Source: Septoria linicola (lineage: Eukaryota; Ascomycota; Dothideomycetes; Mycosphaerellales; Mycosphaerellaceae). From it: 64,000 nt of DNA. The notes beneath the pieces were generated by a model. The model was not told where the DNA came from and made no database searches. It saw nothing but the letters and a program-made list of their open reading frames with translations. The stretch spans positions 4,402,001 to 4,466,000 of the forward strand of contig CP099418.1 in NCBI GenBank assembly GCA_024114885.1. The letters are read 5' to 3'. How positions within the stretch are numbered: position 1 is the stretch's first letter; each line of letters opens with the position of its first letter. Positions 20,202-30,467 of the stretch are shown here, piece after piece. The position numbers and the translations under genes are program-made.

Positions 20202-23200
20202 CTACCTCTTATTCTTTCCGCGACTCTTTTGCAAACCATGTTTGAATCCACGACCGGGCGACTTCTGCACTTTCCCACCTACTGGAAAGCCTCCCTTTGC
20301 TTTGTCGCCTCCCAGTCCTCGTCGTTGAGGCTGCTGCTTCGAACGCGGACTCTTCGCATCAAGCTTCTTCTTAGCCGCCATAGCATCGTCCTCATCAACG
20401 TCCATTTCGTCATCATCTCGCACATTCTTGAACTTGAGCTTGCCCTTTTGACCTCTGGTAGGAGCGTTCTTGCTCTTGAGTGCTTCGACGTATGCGTTGA
20501 TGCCGCCCTCCAGAGTGCCATCGCCGGGTTCTGCGCCGTCGAACTCATCCACTTCGATGTCAGAATTGTCGTTGAACACAAGTTTGCCGTCCAAGTCTGT
20601 CTTTGCTTTGGTTTTCTTGCCCTCCGGCGCTCCTCTCTGTTTCGATGGTTTTGTGGACGAAACATGTGCAAGCGCTTTTCGGTCCAATAGATCGAGTGGT
20701 TCGTCTTCATCTTCCACGATGTATTGATTGCCACCCTGCTTGGCTTTCTGACCCTTAGCGGCAGCACGACCAAGAACCTCGTCATCAGAGATGTCCGATT
20801 CGGACTCAGATGCAGATCCATACACTGCCTCGTCGTATTCGCTCTCAAACTTGCTGCGCTTTTGTGCACCCGCCGCAGTAGCCTCGTCGTCTTCACCCGC
20901 ATCTCTCTTCTTCTTCCGTCGCTCACGGGTCTTACGGATGTTTGCTATCAGCTTGCGATCTGACTCGGGTGTGTAACGCTCCACAACCTCGACTCCAAAT
21001 CTGCGGATCATCCTTTCAAAGATGTGCTTGACTTTGGCCTTGAAGTGTTGCTTGTGCTCGTGACTCCAAACAATCAGGTTAGGTACCAATGTTTCCAGTC
21101 GTGGCAGCACTAGCGTGCTCGGTAGAGAAATAATGCAGACTTTGACGAATCCGAGCACAGATCGCACAATCTCACGGTTGTTCGAGGTGAGGAAAAGATC
21201 CATAGTTTGAACAAGATCGGCCACAGTCGACTCGGTCAATCGGCTGTGGAACTCGAACAGAAGTCTGGTAAGAGCTGTGATGGATGCCGAGATCATGTGC
21301 GGCGTAGAGCCGGCAAGTCCAGCGGAGACCATGGTGAAGAACTCTTCCAAGCTCGCAGGCACATCAGGTGCATCAGCCGACATGTGAGGTACTTTCGCAT
21401 TTGCCACTATGCCACCCTCGGCCATCTTCTCGGCCATGAGAACGAGCAGGTCAAAAGCTGCCGTTCTCGCCTTCTCATTGACCTCCTTGCAGCTGATGAC
21501 TACCTCAGAGACTATCGATGGAATGAAGTGCAAATCAGATTGTGGCAGACCAGGGATCATCTCAGCAATCGACGCCAGCCTGTCACGGCGAGCTGGCGCG
21601 GACACTTTGTCTGCAGCGCCGATGAGTAGTTGCTGGAGGTCTGCATTGCGGTCGGCAAGCGCTTGTCGACCAATCTCCGACTCCGACAGGCGCGGAATCA
21701 GCTTGTATGCTTTCTTTTGCAGTTGTGGATCGTCTTGCTTGCTGACCACGTTTGCAGCCATGTTGAACAAGCCTGCGAAGCTTTGGCGTGGCAAGTAGGT
21801 AGACATGGTAATGATCAGATCCATGAGCGTGTGTGATGTAGGTGGCATCTTGTTCTTGGAATCCTTGTTCTGGTCCTTCTGCTTGTCGGCTTGTGTCTGT
21901 GAGCCCGCCTCTGGGAGTGAAGTCTCTAACAAGCCTGCAACGCGATCGAAAGTCTCCAGCAACTCTTGTTCGGGCGTGATGCTCAAGTATGCATTGATGC
22001 ATTGAAGCAGGTTGCCACGATTCTGTGGCAGTGTCTGACTGTAGACATTGAACAGTACAGCAAGCAAATTGCTTGCATACCCAGCAAGATGACCCAGATT
22101 CTTCTGGGCATCTGCCCGACTGACTCTGCCCTGCTCGATGATGTTCTCTTCATCTTCCAGCTCTGCGATCGCTTTGTTAGTGTCCACGAGGTTTTGTAGA
22201 CCCCGGCAGATCTCAGTGCGCATTTGCGGTTGTTGGTAAAGCAGGTTGCTGAGCTGTTCCGCAAATGACTGATCGAATGTCTCTGTCAGGTCCAGAGGAA
22301 GTTGGCAATACCCCGGCAAGCAGGACCAGATCTGGCTGACTACTGTCTCGAAGATCTTGACCTCCATCGTCTTCTCCGCATTGCCGTGGCTCAGCACTCT
22401 CTGAAACATGCTCTCGCTCAGTGGTACCAGAGTTGTGCGGAAATGTGCTAGGCTTGTGTTGCTGACGGAGTCACGCATAACGGGCAGAAGCCAGGCTCGG
22501 CCAGGACCTTTGGCGGACTTGCCATCCAGATTCAATGGCAGCGTGGATAAAACAGCTTCCGGCCCAGCAGCCTTGATAGCAGCCGACAAAACCTCATCGG
22601 CCTCCTTCTTCCCAGTGAACGAGTCGTCACCTCTGAGATCCCCAACCGCTTTGACAATATTATCCAACAATGGGCTCGATCGCCAGCGGAGGACCTCAAA
22701 CGCTGCTGCAAGCACATTGAAGACTTCCATCCATGCAGTCTGGTACTTTACGCTGAGCAGCTCTTTCAAGGTGCGCGCAATCTTCTCCAACGCTTTATCG
22801 TCCATGATCGAAGGGTCGAGCAGCACAGAATCTGGAATGCATGTGTGCAAGAGCGAAATGAGACATTCAGACGCAGAGACACGAACGTTGTGGGAAGAGG
22901 AAGCAAGGAAGGCAGAAATCTTGCTGAACAGGCCTGGCAGCTTTTGGAAAGTCTCTTCTGGCTCGATCTGTCCAGATACGTCGTAGCCTCTGCTGAGCAC
23001 AGCGATCCACGGAGGCAGCAGTTGCGAGTCGTTCTGCGAGGGCTGGAGCTCGGTGATGATCTCGAGAAGCCTTGGAAGCTTCGTCGAGGAGACCTCGTCT
23101 GCCATTCCGGCGAAGATGATCTCAAAGATCTCAAAGGCCGCCATTGTGAGGAACTCATTACTTCCTCTGGAAATGTTGAGCAACAGCTCGCACAATGAAT

Positions 23201-23933
23201 CAATCTTCTTGCTGGGCCAACCATTCTGCGCTGAAGCCACAGTCTTGACCAGCTGCAGTGCGTGCATGAGGCCTGGGTCGTGTGTTCCATCATCCCGATG
23301 CCTCTGCTTCTTCTTCTTGCTCGTAGCTTCCTCCGCAGCACTTTGCAGGTGCTGTAGCGCAGTCTCGGCGCACATGCCCGATGCAGGGTGATCGAGAGAT
23401 GGCGACGGAGGCGGATGCTTGAGCACATTGCTGAGTGCTTCCTGAGCCCGCTTCCTGACTTTGGGGCGGTGGTCCATGGCCAGGCCGAGCAGACCTCCCA
23501 CGGCGCCGCGAGGGCTGGTGGAGGACTGTGGCAGGCTCCACGCCTGTGAGTCCTGTGCGGTCAGCAGCGACTCCAGACAGCCGATGCTGGCTCGCAGCAG
23601 TGGTGCCTCTGCATCCGGATGGGTCAAGGCCGGCGCGAGACTCGAGAGGATTTGGGGGAACTTTGATCGGAGGAGCGGCGCGGGGACATGGCTGGTGACG
23701 AGGTCGAGGAGGTATACGACTGCAGAGGCGACTTCCTTGTTGACGATGCCCTTGTCGTTGGCAATGTACTGTCCCAGAAGCGACAGCAGAGCGGCAAAGT
23801 ATGCAGTGGCCGTCGCTTCCGATTTCTGGGTGCGGAGTGTGTCTTCGATGGCGTTGAGCACCACCGACGTCTGCTGCTGATTCTGCAGCTTTGGCGACGA
23901 GCGGATCTTGTCCAGTCTCTCTGCAAGAGACAT
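20202..23933 (-). CDS. RRP12: Ribosomal RNA-processing protein 12 (Rrp12-like, NUC173 domain)
   Basis: HEAT/ARM-repeat karyopherin-like factor needed for export and maturation of both ribosomal subunits; shuttles between nucleolus and cytoplasm. Intronless frame of 1243 aa, matching the usual size. It starts MSLAERLDKIRSSPKLQNQQ at 23933, which matches fungal homologs. The NUC173 domain covers roughly residues 330-600. The helical repeats continue to about residue 1010 (SVLGFVKVCIISLP, then FEVKHIFERMIRRFG-type text). The last 230 residues are disordered and charged, with nuclear/nucleolar signals (ERRKKKRDAGEDDEA) and a basic GRGFKHGLQKSRGKNKR end. No irregularities were seen. Confidence 0.95.
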   Translation of the reverse strand: MSLAERLDKIRSSPKLQNQQQTSVVLNAIEDTLRTQKSEATATAYFAALLSLLGQYIANDKGIVNKEVASAVVYLLDLVTSHVPAPLLRSKFPQILSSLAPALTHPDAEAPLLRASIGCLESLLTAQDSQAWSLPQSSTSPRGAVGGLLGLAMDHRPKVRKRAQEALSNVLKHPPPSPSLDHPASGMCAETALQHLQSAAEEATSKKKKQRHRDDGTHDPGLMHALQLVKTVASAQNGWPSKKIDSLCELLLNISRGSNEFLTMAAFEIFEIIFAGMADEVSSTKLPRLLEIITELQPSQNDSQLLPPWIAVLSRGYDVSGQIEPEETFQKLPGLFSKISAFLASSSHNVRVSASECLISLLHTCIPDSVLLDPSIMDDKALEKIARTLKELLSVKYQTAWMEVFNVLAAAFEVLRWRSSPLLDNIVKAVGDLRGDDSFTGKKEADEVLSAAIKAAGPEAVLSTLPLNLDGKSAKGPGRAWLLPVMRDSVSNTSLAHFRTTLVPLSESMFQRVLSHGNAEKTMEVKIFETVVSQIWSCLPGYCQLPLDLTETFDQSFAEQLSNLLYQQPQMRTEICRGLQNLVDTNKAIAELEDEENIIEQGRVSRADAQKNLGHLAGYASNLLAVLFNVYSQTLPQNRGNLLQCINAYLSITPEQELLETFDRVAGLLETSLPEAGSQTQADKQKDQNKDSKNKMPPTSHTLMDLIITMSTYLPRQSFAGLFNMAANVVSKQDDPQLQKKAYKLIPRLSESEIGRQALADRNADLQQLLIGAADKVSAPARRDRLASIAEMIPGLPQSDLHFIPSIVSEVVISCKEVNEKARTAAFDLLVLMAEKMAEGGIVANAKVPHMSADAPDVPASLEEFFTMVSAGLAGSTPHMISASITALTRLLFEFHSRLTESTVADLVQTMDLFLTSNNREIVRSVLGFVKVCIISLPSTLVLPRLETLVPNLIVWSHEHKQHFKAKVKHIFERMIRRFGVEVVERYTPESDRKLIANIRKTRERRKKKRDAGEDDEATAAGAQKRSKFESEYDEAVYGSASESESDISDDEVLGRAAAKGQKAKQGGNQYIVEDEDEPLDLLDRKALAHVSSTKPSKQRGAPEGKKTKAKTDLDGKLVFNDNSDIEVDEFDGAEPGDGTLEGGINAYVEALKSKNAPTRGQKGKLKFKNVRDDDEMDVDEDDAMAAKKKLDAKSPRSKQQPQRRGLGGDKAKGGFPVGGKVQKSPGRGFKHGLQKSRGKNKR

Positions 23934-24197
23934 GTTGGCGTCGTGCTGGTGCTAAGAGCTGACTTCTTCACCACAGATGATCGAAGCTATCTCCAACAAA
24001 ATTTCATGCGGACCCAATTCCGCTGCCCGTGAACCCTGATCATCGTGATCGGGACGCAGCCAGGATATCTTCATCTTGGACCAGGATGTTGTCAACTTCG
24101 CACCTCCCATGGTAGATCATAAATTGGCATGGCACAGAACTACAGACTCGAGATCTCGCTCTTTCAGCACGTACGAACCCACCATTACAGCTACTCA

Positions 24198-25328
24198 TTA
24201 CAGCTTCTTGAAGAAACCAATTACACTCTTCCGCTTCTGCAGCTTTTCCTGATCTTTGATGATCTTGACAGCATCCGCTATTAAATGGCCCTTTTGCGCT
24301 TTGGCCGCGGGCTCGGTCTCGCCAAACATACTCTCCGGCAGCATATTACTCCTTCCACGAGCCGCCCCTGCATCGTCTCCTTTCTTCTGCATTCGCGGAA
24401 AGAAATGTTTGGGCGTGTCGCCGTTTTGTGAGCTCTGGCACCAATCGTGGCGATCATGGGGTGCCAGTTTCGGTCTCTGTCGATTGTCTGACAAGTTCTG
24501 GTCGGACTCTTCCACCACGGGTAGTGTCGCGTTGTTGTATTGGCTCAGATGCAGTTCTTGTAGGGCATGTATTGATGTTCTCCTGCCATATTCGGCTGGG
24601 GTCACGATAGCGCTGTCTTTCGGGAACAATTCGAGCATCGAGCGCCGTCTGGCAGCGTCTCCGGGTCGATAAAGACTCGTGTCCAGTTCCTTGGCTTCTG
24701 CAGAGCCTGTCCGGATCCGATTTGCCTCATGCTGAGGCCGGTGCTCTGGCTGCTTCACCTCTGGTTGGGATGAAGAACGCTGGGGCACTCGTGGTCGTAC
24801 GTCGAGATGCCCAGTAGGTCGATGTGGTATCGAGGTGACAGGTGCAGTCGCTTGTCGGCTTCCCAATGGCGAGTCTTGTCCTGCTGAGCGTCGGTTTGAC
24901 GCTCGTCCCTCCGATGTAGGACTCATGGAATCGCGCTTACTCGCTTCTCTCGGCCGCGAGACCTTGGTCTCCGCTACCAAAGTCGCAATACCATCCTGGC
25001 CCTTCACCACATAGTTCATCGCTGCGTAGACTGGTTCTGGCTCAGCAGTCAAACTGTGCACGATAGGCTCTGCAATGGGTGCCAATGGTGCTGATCGGTG
25101 GCTTCGCCTGCTCAGGTCTTCCCTCGGTGATGGAGTCGTTGCGTTGAGTGGTCTGGCCGCCGCCTTTGGTATCACTCGTCCAGTTCGAAGTGCGTCCCTT
25201 TTCTCCTTCCTCACACGCACGACATCTTGCTCTCTCTTATACGCTTCCAGTTTCGAACAAAGTGTCGCGATATCCAATGTCTTATTCTGCCTTGCCAGAA
25301 CGTCCACGTCGGATTCTCTCGCCTTCAT
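24198..25328 (-). CDS. Uncharacterised protein, basic and disordered, with conserved-looking helical ends
   Basis: I do not recognise a family. The 376 aa frame from the ATG at 25328 has a charged, probably coiled-coil N-terminus (DVLARQNKTLDIATLCSKLE, then REQDVVRVRKEKRDAL). A long Ser/Arg/Pro-rich disordered middle follows, then a C-terminal helix ending KLQKRKSVIGFFKKL. An alternative start exists upstream: an ATG at 25398-25396 is followed immediately by a gtgaga donor, and an AG acceptor at 25339-25338 restores frame, adding MSNN before MKARES. That would make the first coding exon exactly one codon. Codon use resembles neighbouring genes, so I take it as real. The cellular role is unknown. 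Confidence 0.65.
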   Translation of the reverse strand: MKARESDVDVLARQNKTLDIATLCSKLEAYKREQDVVRVRKEKRDALRTGRVIPKAAARPLNATTPSPREDLSRRSHRSAPLAPIAEPIVHSLTAEPEPVYAAMNYVVKGQDGIATLVAETKVSRPREASKRDSMSPTSEGRASNRRSAGQDSPLGSRQATAPVTSIPHRPTGHLDVRPRVPQRSSSQPEVKQPEHRPQHEANRIRTGSAEAKELDTSLYRPGDAARRRSMLELFPKDSAIVTPAEYGRRTSIHALQELHLSQYNNATLPVVEESDQNLSDNRQRPKLAPHDRHDWCQSSQNGDTPKHFFPRMQKKGDDAGAARGRSNMLPESMFGETEPAAKAQKGHLIADAVKIIKDQEKLQKRKSVIGFFKKL

Positions 25329-25398
25329 GTTGTTTGACTAGAATAGTACTCCCGTCAGTCAATTATACTGTCGTTCAGTCATGAGTCGGTCTCACCAT

Positions 25399-26598
25399 GG
25401 CTAAGATCTGTGTCACGAAGCCTTCCTACGTGAAACCACCCTGTGTGCTGCTGACGGTAAATGCGCGTCCAAATCGAGTGTGATCTGGTGTAGATCAACA
25501 TACAGTCCGCCTCCACAGATCGTCAAAATGTCGATGACCACATTCATGAATTTGGAGCGTGGTCTCGTGCGCCGGTAGGCGGGTCCTCGCATCTTTAAAG
25601 ACGTGCCGGTTGTCATACCAGAATGTCTATACTTGCGCCACGAAGGACGGTGGCTGCGACCCTATACCGTTTCAGTGTAGCACAAAAGTAGTTCATCGGG
25701 TTGGACCTGCGTGCGGTCCAAGCTAAACGCCTTTGTGTGTACCCCTCTCTCTAAACTGCAAGTGTGAAACTGACTAGTTTTGCACATCAGCGAGCACGCG
25801 AAAGTAACACATATTATGGCGAAGGATCGGGGGCTCTATTAAGCGATGCTGGTGTTTGGTACAAGTCATCCTCTTCGCGCAACGCTCTGAACTAAGGAAC
25901 AGTCAAGACTGAGGCAAATCTGGCTGAGAGGCTTTTGTCTCACACGATGCGACGTATTTTCGATAGTGTACCGACCACTGCGAGCCCGTTCTTTGCCAGA
26001 TCAGGTTTTTCCGAGATGCTTTGCGCGAGCAAAGACTATGCGCTGCACGTGCTGCGGCGACGGATCAGACGGCCGACAAATTTGGTCGATCGCTATGCTG
26101 TTCGACCCTCCGGAGTGCTGTGCTTCAGATCAGCATGTTGTTGAAAACAGATGTCTGCGCAACTACAGATATCGAAAGTGTAACCTTCTCAGCATCGTAT
26201 GCCATAACGTTGCGCAACGCTAAAAGCCATTTTGAGCCTTGGTGTTCGTTACGCTGGTTGATAACGTTGTTGGAGGCCGTACAAACGCTCTTGCTATGCA
26301 TTGCTGAAAATCAAACATCCTTAATCACGAGAGCACGCTATTCGCTCGCAGTGTCGGAGTATGCAAGAACTCGCTGCATTATAGCACAGTCGATGGCGAT
26401 GTCCCTGCTCAAAAGCATGTAACGCCCGACGACCATTTGTCGGAGCTGCGAGCGCAACACGGCGCATGGTCGACAGCGGGCAACGCCCGGTCTCTGCTCG
26501 CGCTCGCCAGTCCGCACATCGCCAATGAATGCTTCGCCTAGAATCGCAACACCGTTACAGGACAAGCTGGGGATCGAGACTCGATCAATGTGCTCCGC
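25399..26598. other. Intergenic, no recognised gene
   Basis: A 1.2 kb gap upstream of the uncharacterised protein and downstream of NFU1. Short frames (25413-25616 minus, 25935-26422 plus) carry no domain. The region 25680-26420 is somewhat AT-richer than its surroundings. Checked by eye for tRNA-like folds; none was convincing. Confidence 0.35.
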
Positions 26599-27618
26599 TC
26601 AAGCTGCCTTATCAACGCTCCCAGGCGCGGTCGTCGATGGAGGCACTTCACCCTTCTGCATTCTGAGCTTCTCTTCGAACTTCGCAAACTCCTGCATAGC
26701 GATTTCCTCCTCTTGATCCAGAACCTGTTCTACACCCTTCACCTCCTCGATATAGTGCATCAGCATACTTTCAATACCATTCTTCAAGGTCACTGTGCTG
26801 CTGTCGCACGTCCTGCAAGCACCACGGAGCTTCAGCTGAACTATTCCGTCGTGGAAGCCCCGGAAATCAATATCTCCGCCGTCCTCCTGAATCGCAGGTC
26901 TGATACGAGTCTCGAGCAGCTCTTGAATCATGCCTACTACCTCCTCGTCCTCGGGCGCATAGGTGGCGGCCTCTTCGCCCGATGATTGACCGTCGTCGCC
27001 AGCCTTACTCTCAACTTTGTTCACGATAGGCTGCCCGCTGGTCACAGCTTCTGTAATTAGGCTGAAGACCTCTGGCTTCACATGTGCCCATGGGGTGGAT
27101 GTGTCCTTGGTGACAGTAATGTAGTCACGTCCATAAAAGACGCTTGACACGCCGTCCACGTTCATCAGCTGTTGTGCAAGAGGAGACGGATGCGGAGGAG
27201 CCAGCGTCGAGCGCGGCGTCATGTATTCGAGGAAGGAGGACGAGAAGTTGTCGGGCAGGATCTGGTGGTTGGGAATGAACTTGAGCGCATCGGCATTGGG
27301 CGTGTCCTCGGTCTGTATGAAAATGGTTCGTCGGGCGGTGCTGCTTGCGCTCGGCGGGCTGTATCGCTGCAGAGTCGGGCGCTGTGTACATCCTGTGGGA
27401 GACAGAGTCGTTGCTCGAGGCGCATCTCCAAATGTCCGAATCGTGAAGCTCGCAGTGGCAACTTGTGCGCGTCGTTTCGTGGCGGCTGTAGTGGGATTTG
27501 GTCGCCGAAGCGCCGGTGTCAATGTGCGAGCTGCTGACCTGGCCGACATGGTGCTAGACTGTGCTTGCCGTCGAAGAGTGTGTCGTGCTGTAGCCACTAT
27601 GGAACAACTGAGAAACAT
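26599..27618 (-). CDS. NFU1: NFU1 iron-sulfur cluster scaffold, mitochondrial
   Basis: Carries [4Fe-4S] clusters to lipoyl synthase and respiratory-chain targets in the mitochondrial matrix. Domains in order: Arg/Ala/Ser-rich presequence; Nfu N-terminal domain beginning RTIFIQTEDTPNADALKFIP and running through VSSVFYGRDYITVTKD; then the NifU-like C-terminal domain (VVGMIQELLETRIRPAIQEDGGDI). The CxxC pair is in RGACRTCDSSTVTLK, Cys268 and Cys271 from the ATG at 27618, giving 339 aa. The open frame extends to an ATG at 27705, but that ATG overlaps the stop of the upstream myotubularin gene, so a downstream start is more likely: 27618 (MFLSC) or 27549 (MSARS), both giving plausible presequences. 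Function is firm; the exact start is not. Confidence 0.93.
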   Translation of the reverse strand: MFLSCSIVATARHTLRRQAQSSTMSARSAARTLTPALRRPNPTTAATKRRAQVATASFTIRTFGDAPRATTLSPTGCTQRPTLQRYSPPSASSTARRTIFIQTEDTPNADALKFIPNHQILPDNFSSSFLEYMTPRSTLAPPHPSPLAQQLMNVDGVSSVFYGRDYITVTKDTSTPWAHVKPEVFSLITEAVTSGQPIVNKVESKAGDDGQSSGEEAATYAPEDEEVVGMIQELLETRIRPAIQEDGGDIDFRGFHDGIVQLKLRGACRTCDSSTVTLKNGIESMLMHYIEEVKGVEQVLDQEEEIAMQEFAKFEEKLRMQKGEVPPSTTAPGSVDKAA

Positions 27619-27701
27619 TGTTCGGGTGGAGGCACGATTACGTAGGCTGAGTAATGCCAAATGTATGATTGCACGTGATGCATTCCTCCGAAGCGGTGCT
27701 A

Positions 27702-30467
27702 TCATCTATCGCTATATGCACTCCCTTGCGCGAAAGCTGCGAAATCAAGCCCGCTACTTACGGGATGAGCCTTTGGAGTCTTCTGTTCGACTGGCGTCTC
27801 TGACAATGTTTCCGTCTCGAGTTGGCCGCTCCGAGCATAACCTGCCAATACTTCAGTATCCGTCTCTCGCTGCTCCAAAGCAGGCCGAGCAGTTTCCCTT
27901 GCTGCACTAGCATTCTGCTGCTCAATTACATCACTTTTCATGTGAAGCGAGGAGACTCCGGAAGCTAGGTCGTCTTTCGTGTCGCTTGGAGTTTTGCGGA
28001 CATGGCCATTTGGACTGGACACGCCGACGCTGTGGTCAGGCAACTCCAGTCCATATGTTGGCAAATTCTCGTTGGAAATGGAGGGATCGTTCAGGCCCGG
28101 ATCTGGCACTGGTAGTACCAAACTCATTGGAGTGTTCATCTCCTCGTCTCTGCGACTGAAAGCTGCGCTCCACCAGATAACTTCGATATTTTGTCCCTTC
28201 GGTGAGCGCCGTGGGAACAAGAGCGGGTCATCGAGCCTTGGAGAGTAGCTGGTGTTTACGTACTCGTGTCTTCTGGCCATGAAAAATGGCCACACAGAGT
28301 GGAATAAGTGCTCTTGTGCTGATCGTTCTCGTTCGTTGTTGAAGAGAAATTCACCATACTGGCATGAATAGACCTGGTAGAGCAACCTATCGAGAAATCT
28401 TGCATTGAACTCAAAGGCGTCAGGATACTCGTGCTGTAATTGGAAGACAGCATCGAGGAATTGGTGGAAGATTGGCGCAATCTCATCCTCCTTGACCTTG
28501 TGCTCTCTATCTTTCGATGTGCTAGCTGTTGCAGGGGCGTGTAACACAGGATTCGCTGGGGGCGAGGGTGGCCTTGACGACGAGCCTTCAGAAGTGCCAC
28601 GGCTGTCGTTTTGTTGTCTGAATAAGCCGCTCCGGTTCTTCTCCAGCCAATTCTTCGCTCCAGAGAGTGCCTTGGATCCGAAAGTGGCGTCACCAACTCC
28701 ATTATCTTTGGCATGCGCCGGTATGACGCGCTCGTTCTCGATATCGAACCATTTCTCACAGCCCAGGATACCGTGACGATGATTGAATTTGTGGCCGAAA
28801 GACAAAAAGTCCTTTTGGATCAATATGATGAATCCGGCAATGGAACGATAGTTGGGATCTAGCATCACTTGCGCGATGGCTGCCACTTGAGATGTTCGAT
28901 CCCATCCATCAGAGCAATGTAGTAGAACGTGGGCGCCCCCTAGACCAATCTCCTTCGCTACCTTTTCTGACCCATCGAGAAGTCCCGCGATGTGGCCCAG
29001 CCAGCCAGACTTCTGTAGCATTTCTGAATTGGGCTTCAGCGCTGAGCCCTCCGCGCTGCCAAAACTTTCCATAACCTTTGCCAAAGACTTTCGCATGACA
29101 TGGATATTTGCTATGTCTAAGAAAATCCGTTCGGGAGGATCGCCGGCTGCACCACAGTAGTTGGACACGTCCTCAATGCCGCCGCCTGTTGCTCGGTTGG
29201 CCAAAGCATTGAGCTTCGGTCGCGCGTCGACGATGAATAGCCTGCGAGTAGTGCCATAGATCTTCGGAGTTGCGACAACCTCCGGCTCATCATTCTCGTT
29301 GAGGGCCGTGGATGCATCCACACTTGACTGTCCTGCATCTTTCCGACTTGCATCATGGGAAGCGTCCACTACGCCGTTACTGAGCTGAGACGAGCTTAGA
29401 GAGTCCCTATGCAGCGAATCGGTCAGACCGACACCGGTTGAAGTGTGACTGGTGAAGATCGCTGAAACGAGACGTTCATCCTGAGGGTTCCGCCTCCCTC
29501 CGAGACCTGGCATAGGTTGCGAGGATCTGGTGATGCTTCCGCCATTGGAATGAAGGTAAGTGAGCGCAGGAATTCTGCTCTTCGAACGATAAGGCCCACC
29601 ATATTTGAGCATATTATCGCTGACAGTGGCCGGCACACATATGACTCGCGGATACGTTGGTGAGAAAGAGTGGTCTTGATTGATGTTTGTGATGCGCCAG
29701 GCGCTTCCGTGGCCTTCCAGCGCCTTTCCGCCTATGCCCATACGCGCAAATTCGCGTCGTGCATCGTATGCCGTGTTCTGGATAGCACGTTCTTCGTGGG
29801 GTGCCTTGAAGTGAAAGGCGAACAAGTCTTGCACTTGATCGACACAGCAGCGGTTCCGCAACGAGTAGAACACCTCGCGAGCTGCCGTATCAGAATCGTT
29901 CTTTGAATCTCCATAAAAGACAAGCACCATCTGCTTAAAATCACGCATCCCGATACGCAGCTCCGGGTCTCGGCCACCGCTCGTGGTCGTTTTCGTGGCG
30001 GAGCCGTCTCGCATGGGAGAGCCCGCTCGATATGCAGACGCATGGTAAAGTTGCTTTCGAGAATCCGTGGACGCTCTGGTTTCTACACTCGTTCCGTAAA
30101 CCGGCGGAAATGCAGAATCGTCATCTGTATTGTCATACTGCGAAACGCCTTCGAGGACTTGCGTACGTGTGACCTGTCTGTGGCTTGGTCGAAGAACGCA
30201 TTGATTGATCAACGGCAAAGGAAACCATCTTGCCCTTTTCTTCGGTTTGGACTCTGCAAGTGCTGGCGTAGCTGTCTTTTCACTCGAGTCGCGGCTCACA
30301 CGAGGTGTGGCTGATCTGGAAGTCTGCTGACTAGATTCGTCTTGAGTCCATGCGAACACCAAATGATGTCTCCGAAGAATCAGTGTACCCGTCAGCGGCT
30401 CTTGACTGCTGACGAATTTGACGTTCCGCACGCGGATCTCCTTGCTCCGTGGCTGTATGTTGTCCAT
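27702..30467 (-). CDS. YMR1: Myotubularin-family phosphoinositide 3-phosphatase (Ymr1-like)
   Basis: Removes the 3-phosphate from PI3P and PI(3,5)P2 on endosomal and vacuolar membranes. Intronless 921 aa frame starting MDNIQPRSKEIRVRNVKFV. The N-terminal third is a PH-GRAM domain interrupted by a fungal-type low-complexity insert. The phosphatase domain has SAWRITNINQDHSFSPTYP, then RLFIVDARPKLNALANRATGGG, and the catalytic P-loop HCSDGWDRT with Cys518 and Arg524. It continues with DLDPNYR-like text (MLDPNYRSIAGFIILIQKDF), FGHKFNHR and the FLDAVFQLQHEYPDAFEFN region. The last 130 residues are disordered. All catalytic residues are present, so an active enzyme is expected. Its stop codon overlaps the first ATG of the NFU1 open frame. 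Confidence 0.95.
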   Translation of the reverse strand: MDNIQPRSKEIRVRNVKFVSSQEPLTGTLILRRHHLVFAWTQDESSQQTSRSATPRVSRDSSEKTATPALAESKPKKRARWFPLPLINQCVLRPSHRQVTRTQVLEGVSQYDNTDDDSAFPPVYGTSVETRASTDSRKQLYHASAYRAGSPMRDGSATKTTTSGGRDPELRIGMRDFKQMVLVFYGDSKNDSDTAAREVFYSLRNRCCVDQVQDLFAFHFKAPHEERAIQNTAYDARREFARMGIGGKALEGHGSAWRITNINQDHSFSPTYPRVICVPATVSDNMLKYGGPYRSKSRIPALTYLHSNGGSITRSSQPMPGLGGRRNPQDERLVSAIFTSHTSTGVGLTDSLHRDSLSSSQLSNGVVDASHDASRKDAGQSSVDASTALNENDEPEVVATPKIYGTTRRLFIVDARPKLNALANRATGGGIEDVSNYCGAAGDPPERIFLDIANIHVMRKSLAKVMESFGSAEGSALKPNSEMLQKSGWLGHIAGLLDGSEKVAKEIGLGGAHVLLHCSDGWDRTSQVAAIAQVMLDPNYRSIAGFIILIQKDFLSFGHKFNHRHGILGCEKWFDIENERVIPAHAKDNGVGDATFGSKALSGAKNWLEKNRSGLFRQQNDSRGTSEGSSSRPPSPPANPVLHAPATASTSKDREHKVKEDEIAPIFHQFLDAVFQLQHEYPDAFEFNARFLDRLLYQVYSCQYGEFLFNNERERSAQEHLFHSVWPFFMARRHEYVNTSYSPRLDDPLLFPRRSPKGQNIEVIWWSAAFSRRDEEMNTPMSLVLPVPDPGLNDPSISNENLPTYGLELPDHSVGVSSPNGHVRKTPSDTKDDLASGVSSLHMKSDVIEQQNASAARETARPALEQRETDTEVLAGYARSGQLETETLSETPVEQKTPKAHPVSSGLDFAAFAQGSAYSDR

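Noticed and set aside
19340..23933. Functional cluster of ribosome genes (eL22, Rrp12, with Ipi1 at 60.6 kb)
   Set aside because: Genes are convergent or far apart with unrelated genes between; coincidence is sufficient.
27221..27910. 229-codon plus-strand frame over NFU1 and the myotubularin end
   Set aside because: Antisense shadow crossing two real genes.
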